64,000 nucleotides of DNA from NCBI RefSeq assembly GCF_000526215.1, contig NZ_JAFQ01000004.1, positions 7,874,001 to 7,938,000 on the forward strand, in the 5' to 3' direction. Positions 8,037 through 16,733 of this stretch are shown here, in pieces (the first letter of the stretch is position 1; every line of letters starts with the position of its first letter). Made by a program: the position numbers and the translations under genes. The DNA comes from Nocardia sp. BMG51109. Its GTDB lineage: Bacteria; Actinomycetota; Actinomycetes; Mycobacteriales; Mycobacteriaceae. The notes below the pieces were generated by a model. The model ran no database searches. It saw only the letters and a list, made by a program, of their open reading frames with translations, and had not been told where the DNA came from.

Positions 8037-9311
8037 ATGTCTGTCAGCACTCAGAACCGACCGACACTGACCGTCTCGGGGCGACCGATGTCGTCGCCGC
8101 TCAAGGACGTCTGGGCTTTATCGCGCCAGATGGTCGGGCATTTCGTCGAGAACGTCGCACCCTGCGGCACACTGCCCGGCGACGCCATCTACGGCGACGT
8201 CACCACCATCACCCGGACCTGCCTCGAACTCGCCGTCGGCATGCTCGACGGCACCAACATTCCCGAGAAGATCGAGCGCTTGAAGGACGCCGCCGCCCAA
8301 TGGGCCCGCGAGGGCGTGCCGATCGACACCATCCACCACGCCATCCACGAGGGCTTCAAGATCGGATTCGATCTGGTGGTCAGCAGCGCGGCCACCAAGC
8401 ATCGGAGCGCCGGGTCCGGTGAGCACGACGGGATGACGCTCAGCCTCGCCGATTACGAATCCCTCATCGGCGGAGCGCAACTCGTCGTCGAAATGCTCGA
8501 CACCATGACCACCGCCGTCTCCACCGCCTACGTCCGCGAACTCAAAGCCGTAGTCTCCGAACACCACACCGCCGTCCACACCCTCACCTCCGCACTCCTC
8601 GGCGGCCACCCCACCTCCACCATGGCCCGCGAATGCGGCATCGAGATCGCCGAGCGCTACCACGTCCTCGCCCTCGCCATACCCCCGCACCCCGACGAGT
8701 CCAACCCGGTGCTCGACGGCAGAGTCGTTGCGCGCCGCAAACTCCGGCGCCTGCAGGCCACCCTGGCCACTCGATGTAACGACACCGCCCTCTCGCTGCT
8801 CAGCGTCGACGGCGGCACCCTGCTCATCCCGGTCCGCGAGACCGACGACACGTTCGACGATCTGGTCACTCGCCTGTCGAAGGCCGCGCGGGTCCCCATC
8901 ACCGCCACCCTCGTCAGCACCCCCACCGACACCATCCCCACCGCCGCCGACCAAGCCCACCAACTCCTCGACATGGTCGCCCGCCTGCACAGCGAACCCG
9001 GCCTCTACCGCTTCGACGACCTCGCCCTCGAATACCAGCTCACCCGCCCCGGACCCGGCCGCGAATACCTCGGCTCCCTCCTCGAACCCCTCGACCACCA
9101 CCCCGAACTCCTCGAAACCCTGCACACCCACATCGCCCACAACCTCAACCGCCAACGCACCGCCCGCCTCCTCCACGTCCACACCAACACCGTCGACTAC
9201 CGGCTCAAACGCATCGGCCAACTCACCGGCTTCGACCCCACCCAGGCCAGCGGCCTGTGGTACCTGCGCTCGGCGCTCGTCGCGCGCAGCTACCGCAGCT
9301 CGGACCGATAG
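8037..9311 (+). CDS. PucR-like helix-turn-helix transcriptional regulator
   Basis: A 424-residue regulator. The N-terminal third is an all-helical sensor-like domain (ELAVGMLDG, AAAQWAREGVPIDTIHHAIH, MTTAVSTAYVRELKA). The middle resembles the GGDEF-derived domain of CdaR/PucR proteins. The C-terminus is the PucR-type helix-turn-helix (NLNRQRTARLLHVHTNTVDY, then RLKRIGQLTGFD). Such proteins control catabolic or morphological genes. The ATG at 8037 is preceded by GGAAGGAAG at good spacing, so I prefer it to an in-frame GTG at 8010. Its first target may be the preceding synthetase fusion or itself. A stand-alone copy of its N-terminal domain is encoded just downstream on the opposite strand. Confidence 0.88.
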   Translation: MSVSTQNRPTLTVSGRPMSSPLKDVWALSRQMVGHFVENVAPCGTLPGDAIYGDVTTITRTCLELAVGMLDGTNIPEKIERLKDAAAQWAREGVPIDTIHHAIHEGFKIGFDLVVSSAATKHRSAGSGEHDGMTLSLADYESLIGGAQLVVEMLDTMTTAVSTAYVRELKAVVSEHHTAVHTLTSALLGGHPTSTMARECGIEIAERYHVLALAIPPHPDESNPVLDGRVVARRKLRRLQATLATRCNDTALSLLSVDGGTLLIPVRETDDTFDDLVTRLSKAARVPITATLVSTPTDTIPTAADQAHQLLDMVARLHSEPGLYRFDDLALEYQLTRPGPGREYLGSLLEPLDHHPELLETLHTHIAHNLNRQRTARLLHVHTNTVDYRLKRIGQLTGFDPTQASGLWYLRSALVARSYRSSDR

Positions 9312-9321
9312 CCGAAGCCGA

Positions 9322-9756
9322 TCACCACCCGGGCCGGGCCTGGATCTCGGCGACGTAGGCCCGCGACACCGCCGAGGTCAGCACGTCGAGCATGTCGACG
9401 AGAAAGGCCCGATCGGCCACCGGATCGGTACGGCCGCGCGCGCCCGTGGGGTCGATCCGATCCAGGCTCACCTTGACGCCGCGATGAATCGCGTGCTGCA
9501 CCGTGTCGATGGGCACGCCGTCGCGGGCCCAGTCGGCGGCGGCGTCCTCGAGCCGATGCAGCGCCACGGCGGCAGCGGACTCGGTGGCGTCGAGCAGCAC
9601 GATGGCCAGCTCGAAACCCAGCCGCATCACCGCCGTGGGATCGGATCCACCTGTATCCCAACGCTTTTCCGGATTCCACGGTGAATCGCGGGCACCCCCC
9701 GAGCGGTCGAGGGGACCGTCCGCGGACTCGGCGTCGCCGGAATCGTTGCCTCGCAT
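9322..9756 (-). CDS. Stand-alone N-terminal domain paralogue of PucR-like regulator
   Basis: A 144-residue protein with no DNA-binding domain. Its core matches the N-terminal domain of the convergent regulator at 8037-9311: FELAIVLLDA against LELAVGMLDG, ADWARDGVPIDTVQHAIHRG against the similar AQWAREGVPIDTIHHAIHEG, and MLDVLTSAVSRAYVAEIQA against the corresponding MLDTMTTAVSTAYVRELKA. The first 40 residues are charged and probably disordered. The ATG at 9756 has GGAAGGAG upstream. It could be a decayed regulator or a dominant-negative partner that forms heterodimers with the full-length protein. The intact reading frame and ribosome-binding site favour a functional gene. Confidence 0.7.
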   Translation of the reverse strand: MRGNDSGDAESADGPLDRSGGARDSPWNPEKRWDTGGSDPTAVMRLGFELAIVLLDATESAAAVALHRLEDAAADWARDGVPIDTVQHAIHRGVKVSLDRIDPTGARGRTDPVADRAFLVDMLDVLTSAVSRAYVAEIQARPGW

Positions 9757-9907
9757 CGCGCGCTCCTTCCGTCCGCCAGGGCCCCTTCGCAGCAACGAAA
9801 GTAACTGGGACAGACAAGGAATACGAGCGCTACTCACCGGTAGACAGAAACATCCGAATCACGGCGCGCCGCGACTGTGACAATTCCCAAGAATCGTCGG
9901 GTGATGT

Positions 9908-10099
9908 TTATTGTTCGCGCCCGGAGTCGGGCTTGATCCGGCCGGCCTCCACGAGTGTCTGGTACGCCGCACGCTTGCGCGGGCATTCCTCGCGGCGACA
10001 GCCGCGATGGCGCTGCATCGCCGAATGCGCTTCGCTCACCGACATCGGCTGATCCGGGGCCTCGTGCGGCCAGCCGATCGGCCATACGGACACATCCAT
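9908..10099 (-). CDS. Small Cys-containing hypothetical protein
   Basis: A 63-residue protein, MDVSVWPIGWPHEAPDQP... with a basic C-terminal half containing RGCRREECPRKRAAYQTL. The ATG at 10099 follows GGAGGAG, a strong ribosome-binding site. The same frame is open upstream to a GTG at 10276 and would then add one transmembrane helix (VTGLAAVVLVFGAVIALCAT), giving a 122-residue membrane protein; I cannot exclude that longer form. Proteins with this short Cys/Arg motif occur next to XRE/DUF397 loci in actinomycetes as far as I recall. Function unknown. Confidence 0.55.
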   Translation of the reverse strand: MDVSVWPIGWPHEAPDQPMSVSEAHSAMQRHRGCRREECPRKRAAYQTLVEAGRIKPDSGREQ

Positions 10100-10286
10100 T
10101 GTGTCTCCTCCGGGGGCGGGTTCCGTTCGCCCGGTACCGAACTCACCGGCGTCGAACCCACCCGTACCGCGCTGCGCCGGTCGACTACTCGGCCACACCA
10201 CGGTCGCGCACAATGCGATCACCGCGCCGAAGACCAGCACGACGGCCGCCAACCCTGTCACAGCACACTCCAACACTCGATCATAT

Positions 10287-10469
10287 TCAGTCGTCGTCCA
10301 GCCCCGCCGACAGATACGCCACCGCCGCGAGCCATTGCGCACACGATGCCGCGTGCTCGCGGAGCAGCCGGCGCGCGAGCGCATCCGTCAGCTCACCGTC
10401 CAGTTCACGACACGGCCGACCCGTGCCGGATAGGCAAGGCGCCGAACACCTTTGCGTGGTAGCCGTCAT
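10287..10469 (-). CDS. Small hypothetical protein near XRE regulator
   Basis: A 60-residue protein with four Cys (CSAPCLSGTGRPC, then a single CAQW later) and a helical C-terminal half ending in LSAGLDDD. The ATG at 10469 is preceded by GGAGGGGAAGG. It is transcribed divergently from the XRE regulator at 10638 and sits just upstream of the small gene(s) at 9908-10276, probably as one operon. No family recognised. Low GC at the shared promoter region supports a regulated divergent pair. Confidence 0.5.
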   Translation of the reverse strand: MTATTQRCSAPCLSGTGRPCRELDGELTDALARRLLREHAASCAQWLAAVAYLSAGLDDD

Positions 10470-10561
10470 GCGCCTTCCCCTCCGCTGAGACGCTGCCGAG
10501 TACCACGGACGACGCTCGCTACATACTGAAACTGTGATATCCTGAACGTGATAGATGTTAG

Positions 10562-10574
10562 CGTGATTATCACG
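10562..10574. promoter_or_regulatory. Candidate operator, perfect 13-base palindrome
   Basis: CGTGATTATCACG, a perfect palindrome with a one-base centre, lies in an AT-rich stretch between divergent genes, 64 bases before the XRE start. Related half sites (ACGTGATAG, TGTGATATC) lie just upstream. It probably binds the XRE regulator or its partner. Confidence 0.45.
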
Positions 10575-10637
10575 ATAACGAAAGAGGCTGGGGCGGAAGG
10601 GGTTCAGGCGTTCCGGCTGAGCCGGACGTTCACCATC

Positions 10638-11546
10638 ATGGCTACGCGATTACGAACGGCGCGAAAACTGCTGTTGGGCCGCGAGATCGAGCACATGATC
10701 AACACGGCCGGGGTCAGCCAGCACGAGGCGGCCAAGATCATCGAGACCAGTCAGAGCCGGATCGCGATGCTCACCAACGGCGCCAGCTCCATCACCGTGG
10801 GGGATCTGGAGCGGCTGGCCATCGAGCTCGGCTTCACCGATTGCGGCTACCTCGAGATCCTCAAGGAGCTGCGCCGCGACAACCACAAGCGGGGCTTCTG
10901 GAACAGCGGTTACCGTCGCGCCTACATCGAGGACCTGCGCCTGCTGGTCGACCTGGAGGCACACGCCAGCCTGTTGCGGGTGGCCGAGGCCGAGATCATG
11001 CCCGGGCTCATCCAGTGCGAGTCCTACATCCGTGCCCTGCACGAGCCCGAACAACCCGGCGACCGCGAGGCCGGGGAGGCCGGGAAGATCACGGTCGAGG
11101 ATTCGGTGCAGGCCCGGCGGGCACGGCAGGAGATCCTGCTCGGGCCGAACCCGCCGGAGTTCCGGGTCATCCTGTCCGAATCGTGCCTGCGCCGCGAGTA
11201 CGGCGGCCACGCGGTCATGCTGGAACAGCTCGAACATCTGCTGGCGCTGTCCAAGCGGTCCACCATTCTCATCCAGGTGCTGCCGTTCACCGTAACCACC
11301 TACGGAGCCGGCATGGAGGACCGGTTCACCCTGGTCCGGGTGCCGTCACCGGGCGCCGCCGGCGATCTGGACATGGCGATCGTCGAGAGCCAGGGCGATA
11401 TTCGATACATCGACGACAAACCGGCCGTCACGGCCCGGGAGACGGTGTGGTCGCGGCTGTCGGCCGCGGCACTCGGCGCCGAGGACTCCCGCACCTTCAT
11501 CGAGCACATCGCGCGCTCGTTCCGCCGCAAGACCTTCACCGCGTGA
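10638..11546 (+). CDS. XRE-family regulator with DUF5753 domain
   Basis: A 302-residue regulator of the kind widespread in Streptomyces and Nocardia (WhiJ-like). Residues of about 15-75 form the helix-turn-helix (MINTAGVSQHEAAKIIETSQ then SRIAMLTNGASSITVGDLER). Residues of about 115-295 are the DUF5753 domain (RVAEAEIMPGLIQCESYIRA ... ILIQVLPFTVTTYGAGMEDR). The start MATRLRTARK at 10638 follows a frame that is open further upstream without homology. It is followed by a DUF574 methyltransferase and a DUF397 protein. In Streptomyces such XRE proteins work with a small partner encoded next door to control development; the same pairing is likely here. Confidence 0.9.
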   Translation: MATRLRTARKLLLGREIEHMINTAGVSQHEAAKIIETSQSRIAMLTNGASSITVGDLERLAIELGFTDCGYLEILKELRRDNHKRGFWNSGYRRAYIEDLRLLVDLEAHASLLRVAEAEIMPGLIQCESYIRALHEPEQPGDREAGEAGKITVEDSVQARRARQEILLGPNPPEFRVILSESCLRREYGGHAVMLEQLEHLLALSKRSTILIQVLPFTVTTYGAGMEDRFTLVRVPSPGAAGDLDMAIVESQGDIRYIDDKPAVTARETVWSRLSAAALGAEDSRTFIEHIARSFRRKTFTA

Positions 11547-11617
11547 CGACCGTCCCGTCACTGCCTCGCACGTCCACACCTCGTCAGTAGTAATCACAAC
11601 GAGTCATGGGGGTTGCC

Positions 11618-12436
11618 ATGAACGACTTCGAGTCCCGCGAGATCGACGCCAGCCGGCCGTCGGCCGCCCGGATGTACCACTACTACCTGTCCGGCGAGGC
11701 CGTGTTCGATGTCGACAAGATCTTCGGCGAGCACGTGTTCCGGGTCTTCCCGTACATCGACACGCTGGCCCACCACAATCGCGAATTCCTGCAGCGGGCC
11801 GTCGAATTCATGGTGGCGCAAGGAGTCCGGCAGTTCCTCGACATCGGCTCCGGGCTACCCACGGTCGGCAACACGCACGACGTCGCCCGCGCCCACGCGG
11901 CCGACACCCGCGTGGTGTACGTCGACAACGATATGGAGGCGGTCAACCGCGCCCACGACCTGCTGCTGCAGCAGGGCGCGCTGGACCACACCGCCGTCAT
12001 CGAGGCCGATCTGCGCTGTCCCGAGGTGATCTTCGACGATCCGCAGGCCCGCCGGCTGATCGACTTCGACGAGCCGCTGGGGCTGCTCATCATCGCCGTC
12101 TGGCCGTTCGTCCCCGACAGCGACCGGCCGTACGAGCTGATGGCGCAGCTGCGGCATCGCCTGCCCGCGGGCAGCTACGTGGCCATGACGCACGGCTCGG
12201 TCGAGGATGCGGGCCCGGAGTTCAAGCAGGGTTACGCCGGGCTCGTCGATCTCTACCGCGGCACCTCCGACCCGGCAATGTCCCGCAGCAGAGACGATTT
12301 CGCCACCTTCTTCGACGGTGTGGAACTTGTCGAACCCGGCATCGTATATGCCACGGACTGGCGCCCGACGCACCCGGTGGATACACAGGATCCGGCACGG
12401 CCGTGTAATTTCGCCGCGGTTGGCTACAAGCCATAG
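11618..12436 (+). CDS. DUF574 SAM-dependent methyltransferase
   Basis: A 272-residue member of the DUF574 (Methyltransf_19) family. The SAM-binding motif I is FLDIGSGLPTVGNTH, followed by VVYVDNDMEAV (acidic ribose-binding residue) and IEADLRCPE. The N-terminal ARMYHYYLSG is a hallmark of the family. The substrate is unknown for almost all members. The start is ATG 11618, with GGGGG at good spacing; ATG 11606 is an alternative four codons upstream. It lies in the same direction between the XRE and DUF397 genes. These three families recur together in actinomycetes, so the methyltransferase probably belongs to the same regulatory unit. Confidence 0.9.
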   Translation: MNDFESREIDASRPSAARMYHYYLSGEAVFDVDKIFGEHVFRVFPYIDTLAHHNREFLQRAVEFMVAQGVRQFLDIGSGLPTVGNTHDVARAHAADTRVVYVDNDMEAVNRAHDLLLQQGALDHTAVIEADLRCPEVIFDDPQARRLIDFDEPLGLLIIAVWPFVPDSDRPYELMAQLRHRLPAGSYVAMTHGSVEDAGPEFKQGYAGLVDLYRGTSDPAMSRSRDDFATFFDGVELVEPGIVYATDWRPTHPVDTQDPARPCNFAAVGYKP

Positions 12437-12507
12437 ACAGACCGCAGACGCACGGGCTGCCGCTGTTCGCGCGTCTGCAGCTTTACTCTGTAGAAAGGGC
12501 ACCACCA

Positions 12508-12894
12508 ATGACGCTGCTACCTATATTCACCGCGGGCGAGTTCCGCAAGGCGAGTATCAGCTCGCCCAACCAGAACTGTGTGCGGGTCGCGCGCAAGCAG
12601 GGCTGGACCGCGGTGTGGGACGACAAGCGCGCCACCGACCGCACCACCCCCGCCACCGCACTGCCGACCGGCGAACTCCTGCTGTTCACCGACGAACAAT
12701 TCGACGCCATTCAAGCCGCGGTACGCGGCGCCGGAACCTCCTCCCCGCTGACGATCACCCCTCGCACCGACGGACACTTCGTATTCCGTGCCGCCACACC
12801 GCAACCCGGGGGCGGCGTCGAACTCATCTTCGACCAGGGCGAACTCGACGCCTTCCACCACGGGGTGCGCAACCACGAATTCGACCACAACTGA
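12508..12894 (+). CDS. DUF397 small regulatory partner protein
   Basis: A 128-residue protein with the DUF397 signature FRKASISSPNQNCVRVARKQ and a later DDKR motif. DUF397 proteins are usually encoded beside an XRE/DUF5753 regulator and act as its partner or antagonist (WhiJ-type and bldB-linked systems in Streptomyces). The copy here is longer than the usual 60-80 residues because of a C-terminal extension (about 65-128) that contains FVFRAATPQPGGGVELIFDQ. The ribosome-binding site AGAAAGG precedes the ATG. It is the last gene of the XRE-methyltransferase-DUF397 group. Confidence 0.88.
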   Translation: MTLLPIFTAGEFRKASISSPNQNCVRVARKQGWTAVWDDKRATDRTTPATALPTGELLLFTDEQFDAIQAAVRGAGTSSPLTITPRTDGHFVFRAATPQPGGGVELIFDQGELDAFHHGVRNHEFDHN

Positions 12895-12948
12895 CGCGGC
12901 CGACATCGTCCGCCACTGTCGCTCGGGGATCGTGCATATCCACGACAG

Positions 12949-12969
12949 GTACCCGCACCGCGCGGGTAC
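12949..12969. terminator. Candidate terminator hairpin after DUF397 gene
   Basis: A perfect 8-base stem GTACCCGC / GCGGGTAC with a 5-base loop, 55 bases after the DUF397 stop, in the 318-base gap before the convergent gene ending at 13213. There is no U tract. Nothing else in 12895-13212 can be supported. Confidence 0.35.
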
Positions 12970-13212
12970 TGTGCCCGGTCCCCCTGCGACCGTGGAAGCA
13001 ACAACCTTGCGCATCAAGAACTTTAAGCCCGGACCGGAGTGATCGCATCCCGGGGAGGACAACTCACCAACCCCCGGAGCGGGGCTTGGGGCGCCGTCAC
13101 AAGGCATTCCGGGCCGTCCTCGGGAGAGCGCCACGAATCCACCTGCGCCACCCGATGTTTCGGCACGCCCCGGTTGTTCGGGCACGGCCCGATCGCTTCG
13201 GTACGGCCCCGA

Positions 13213-13563
13213 TCAGTTCTCCAGGCGCACCCGCACGCTGACCCGGCCGCGCTCGTCACGATCGGCCACCGCGTGCCCGTGCCGGTCGGCCCCGTCGAGA
13301 TGCAGCGTGATCGGCCCGCCCGCACCGAGGAAATTCCGCCACCAGTTCTTCTTGTCCGGCAGGGCGACGCCGATGACGTACTCGTCGCCCACCCGCCGGT
13401 AGTTGACCGGCGTACTGAAGGTCTTCCCGGACTTGCGCCCCACATAGCTGATCGAGACGAAGCTCTTGCCCATCAGCGGGCCGAGCACAGGCGCCTCGGT
13501 CAGCGTCACCACCACGCGGTTGAAGCCCCGCACCGCCGGGCCCAGCACTGTCTTCGAATCCAC
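13213..13563 (-). CDS. Deazaflavin-dependent nitroreductase-family protein
   Basis: A 116-residue protein of the DUF385/Ddn type split-barrel family. Members in mycobacteria bind F420 and reduce quinones or nitro compounds. Typical features are SISYVGRKSGKTFSTPVNYR, DEYVIGVALPDKKNWWRNF and PITLHLDGADRHGHA. It is shorter than Ddn itself (about 150 residues) and lacks a long N-terminal helix. The GTG start at 13563 has GGAGG five bases upstream; the open frame continues to 13800 without homology. Whether it binds F420H2 or FMN cannot be told from sequence alone. Confidence 0.78.
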   Translation of the reverse strand: MDSKTVLGPAVRGFNRVVVTLTEAPVLGPLMGKSFVSISYVGRKSGKTFSTPVNYRRVGDEYVIGVALPDKKNWWRNFLGAGGPITLHLDGADRHGHAVADRDERGRVSVRVRLEN

Positions 13564-13959
13564 GGATACCTCCCGGTCGGCATGCAACACTCGGAATGCC
13601 TGCCACCTTAGCGCGGGCCGTCCCGCCGCGACCGGCACCGGCGGCGCCTCACCGGCACCGGGCACCGGAAACCCCGCGGCCGACGAGGCCGCGCCCCACC
13701 TCCGACCGAAGCCGCGGACGGCCCGCAGGATCGCCTGATCCATGGCCGGACTCCCGGTATGCCCGGAGTCGTCGACGACACCAGCCGCGCGTCCGGCCAC
13801 GCCTCGGCCGGTTCCCGGTCCGTGCCCAGGGACCGCTCACCCGCCTGGCGCGTCGGCACCACCGCCCGCGCTCACGGCGCGAACCGGTATCGAGCGTCTC
13901 GCCGAGGCCGCGCACCCGGCGAATTCCGCGTCCGGTGGTCCGCGTGCGACGATCCGGGC

Positions 13960-14730
13960 GTGGACGACGGTGACTTTCTCGACGAGGTGACGGACCGGCT
14001 GGCGGCGCTGCCCGGGGTCTCGGCGGTGACGCTCGGCGGATCCCGGGCGCAGGGGACGCATCGGCCGGACAGCGACTGGGACCTGGCGATCTACTACCGG
14101 GGCGGGTTCGATCCGCGACACCTGCGTGAGATCGGTTGGGAGGGTGAGGTTTCCGAGATCGGCGCGTGGGGTGGCGGGGTGTTCAACGGTGGCGCCCGGC
14201 TGCGCATCGACGAACGTCCGGTGGACGTGCACTATCGCGACCTCGACGTGATCGAGCATGAGCTGAACGAGGCGCGGGCCGGGCGGTTCCGCATCGAACC
14301 GCTGCTGTTCCATCTGGCCGGGATCCCCTCCTACCTGGTCGTCGGCGAACTCGCGATCAACCGGGTGCTGCGCGGCGAACTGCCGCGGCCCGGCTATCCG
14401 AAGCCGTTGCGCGCCAACGCGCCCGGAGTCTGGTGGGGCACCGCGCAGCTGGTGCTCACCTATGCGCGGGCCAACCATGCGCCGCACCGCCGGGTGGCCC
14501 AGTGCGCGGGCGCGATCGCCCAGGCCGCCACCCAGTCGGCGCACGCGGTGCTCGCCGCCCGCGGCGAATGGGTCACCAACGAGAAGCGGCTGCTCGCCCG
14601 CGCGGGGCTGAGCGAGATCGATGCGCTCGCCGCCGGGCTGGAACCCGATCCCGAGACACTGCGCGATTCCGTCGAACGCGCTCACGCGCTGTGCGAACAG
14701 GCGGTGCGGTGGGCGACGACCCGGCCCTGA
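13960..14730 (+). CDS. Nucleotidyltransferase-domain protein
   Basis: A 256-residue protein with the minimal nucleotidyltransferase motif near the N-terminus: LGGSRAQGTHRPDSDWDLAI (GS...DxD), with further acidic residues at RPVDVHYRDLDVIEHEL. The C-terminal half is helical (HAPHRRVAQCAGAIAQAATQ). Such DUF4037-like proteins transfer NMP to small molecules or proteins. The start is GTG 13960, since homology begins there and the open frame upstream is unrelated. It ends 141 bases before the SCO2524-like gene and points the same way, so it could be linked to that cluster. Confidence 0.82.
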   Translation: MDDGDFLDEVTDRLAALPGVSAVTLGGSRAQGTHRPDSDWDLAIYYRGGFDPRHLREIGWEGEVSEIGAWGGGVFNGGARLRIDERPVDVHYRDLDVIEHELNEARAGRFRIEPLLFHLAGIPSYLVVGELAINRVLRGELPRPGYPKPLRANAPGVWWGTAQLVLTYARANHAPHRRVAQCAGAIAQAATQSAHAVLAARGEWVTNEKRLLARAGLSEIDALAAGLEPDPETLRDSVERAHALCEQAVRWATTRP

Positions 14731-14871
14731 CCGGAAGCCGCTGCCGCGCACGCTATCCGGCGGCAAACACCGACCTCGCCTATTCCATGGACTGGCGAAC
14801 GCCGTGGGGGCACACTCTATGTGACAACGTTCGGCGCTGACGACCGGGCATGGGGGTAAGGGACAGGGACG

Positions 14872-16722
14872 ATGAGAATTCGGCCGCGGCAACAGCTGCT
14901 GGATCTGTGGCAGGCGGTGCTCGCCTGTAGCTATCGGGACGAGAAGTGGTTCTGGGGCGGGCGCGACGGCGCCAACTCCATCAGCGATGCCGAGCAGTTG
15001 CTGTGCCTGCTGTATCCGGCGACGGAGATCGTGGCCTTCGCGCTGGACCAGCCCAACGAGATGGCCGCCGACGCCAAGACCGCCCTCGCGCCGTTCGGCG
15101 AGGAGACCCGCATCGGCGGCGTCCTGGTCGCCCTGCTCGAGGAATATCTCGACCGGTACACCGGACCGGACGGATACCCCGTCTTCGCGGCGGGCGGCTA
15201 CCTGCGCACCGACGAAGGCGGCCCGCCCACCGACGCCCAGCTGGACCTGGAGGTCGTCGATTCCTATTCGATGTCGCTGAGCCTGTGCATCGCGTCGATG
15301 CGCTTCCTGCGCGGTTTCGAGCGGTTCGTCGGCGGCGAGGTCCGGCTGGAGGCCAGGCAGTTGCGCGAGCGCATCCCCCAGGTGATCGACCGGGTCAGCG
15401 CCCGGCTCACCGGTGCGATGGCGGGCCTGGTGCGCAGCTTCGTCATTCACACACCGGAGCCGAAATCCGATGCGGGCCGGGCCGTTCTGGACATGATCAA
15501 CCAGGTCGGCGCACCGTCCGAGGATGTCATCAGGCGGCTGTCGGCCCGGTTGGAGCGGCTGCGGGTGCAGGCCGCCAACGAGGTCCGGCTCAGCCAGACC
15601 ACCGAGATCGACGTCGCCGACGACGAGCGGCTGTTCGAATGCGGCTGGGGCTGGGGCATCGTCCGCACGGCGGAGCCGATCGACTTCGTGCCCGGCCACG
15701 TCGGTTCCGCGACCGGGCACGCGGAACCCCGCCCGTACCTGTACTTCACGGCCGTCGCCCTGGACGGCATCACCGACCTGTCCTCACAACGCATCCGGGA
15801 ACTCGACCTGCTGAACGACGACCAGCGCGAACTGGCCGACGGCCTGCAACTGCGCTTCGAACTGGCGCGCAGCTACTGGTCGACGGTGGCCCGGTTCGGC
15901 GGCGGCCGCTGGCCGCTGGAGGACATCCCCTGGCGCACCTCCGACGGCGAGGAATCCGACTACTTCAGCCTCGCGGTCGCCGCCATGCTCATCCAGGACC
16001 TGGTCTACCGCGACAGCACCGAGGATCTGGCGCGCACCGTGGCGGTATTCGACCAGCTGGCCCGCCGCGGCCGCATCACCAGCCGGATCACCTCCGGCGA
16101 CCCGGCCGCGACGCTGCACCATCCGGGGGTGCGACTACGCCTGGCCGGCACCGAGAACGTCGGCGACGGGGGGCAGTTGCAATGGCACGTCCCCGATTTC
16201 GTGACGATGATGCTCAAGCGGTGCCTGCAGGCCGCGCGGCTGCGCACCGACGTCGACACCCGCGACCAGCTGATGGCGCTGGCCGAGGCGGCGATGGATC
16301 ATCTGGAACGCCGGGTGCTGCCCTCCGGCCCGGCCGCGGGACTCTGGGACGACGCCGGCCGGCTGCTGAGCACGACGGCGGATTCGCCCGACGGCCCGTC
16401 CTGGTTCGTCACCGAGCGGGTCATGGAATGCTTGGTCATCGCCTACGCCACCTTCAGCGAACCGCCGCTGGCGCCGCAGAGCATGGTCGCGCGCGCGGTC
16501 GATCTGCTCAGCGAGGCCGAGCATCTGCTCAACCAGGAGGAGCTCGACGTCGAGGGGCACGACAGGTCACCGAAACAGGCCGCGGTCAACCGGATCCGGC
16601 AATCGCTCGACCGCGCCCGGCGGGTGTTGCGCGAGCGCCCCGGCACCGCGTACGGCCTGGCCACCCAGGCGCTGATCCAGCTCGACGAACTGGCGTACGC
16701 GCGCCAGGACGCGACCAGGTGA
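14872..16722 (+). CDS. SCO2524-family protein
   Basis: A 616-residue protein without recognisable catalytic motifs. It begins MRIRPRQQLLDLWQAVLACS and is mostly alpha-helical, with no signal peptide or membrane helix. I recognise it from context and sequence style as the SCO2524 family, the first gene of a cluster conserved in Streptomyces and relatives (SCO2521-SCO2525) and of unknown function. Here the order is SCO2524-2523-2522-2521 with gaps of 0-11 bases, clearly one operon. The repetitive helical character (for example LARTVAVFDQLARRGRITSR) suggests a scaffold. The SCO2525 methyltransferase is not adjacent in this window. Confidence 0.8.
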   Translation: MRIRPRQQLLDLWQAVLACSYRDEKWFWGGRDGANSISDAEQLLCLLYPATEIVAFALDQPNEMAADAKTALAPFGEETRIGGVLVALLEEYLDRYTGPDGYPVFAAGGYLRTDEGGPPTDAQLDLEVVDSYSMSLSLCIASMRFLRGFERFVGGEVRLEARQLRERIPQVIDRVSARLTGAMAGLVRSFVIHTPEPKSDAGRAVLDMINQVGAPSEDVIRRLSARLERLRVQAANEVRLSQTTEIDVADDERLFECGWGWGIVRTAEPIDFVPGHVGSATGHAEPRPYLYFTAVALDGITDLSSQRIRELDLLNDDQRELADGLQLRFELARSYWSTVARFGGGRWPLEDIPWRTSDGEESDYFSLAVAAMLIQDLVYRDSTEDLARTVAVFDQLARRGRITSRITSGDPAATLHHPGVRLRLAGTENVGDGGQLQWHVPDFVTMMLKRCLQAARLRTDVDTRDQLMALAEAAMDHLERRVLPSGPAAGLWDDAGRLLSTTADSPDGPSWFVTERVMECLVIAYATFSEPPLAPQSMVARAVDLLSEAEHLLNQEELDVEGHDRSPKQAAVNRIRQSLDRARRVLRERPGTAYGLATQALIQLDELAYARQDATR

Positions 16723-16733
16723 GGGGCGGCACG

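Noticed and set aside
13960..14730. Assigning the nucleotidyltransferase as a toxin-antitoxin MNT component
   Set aside because: No HEPN partner gene is adjacent and the protein is longer than typical MNT antitoxins.
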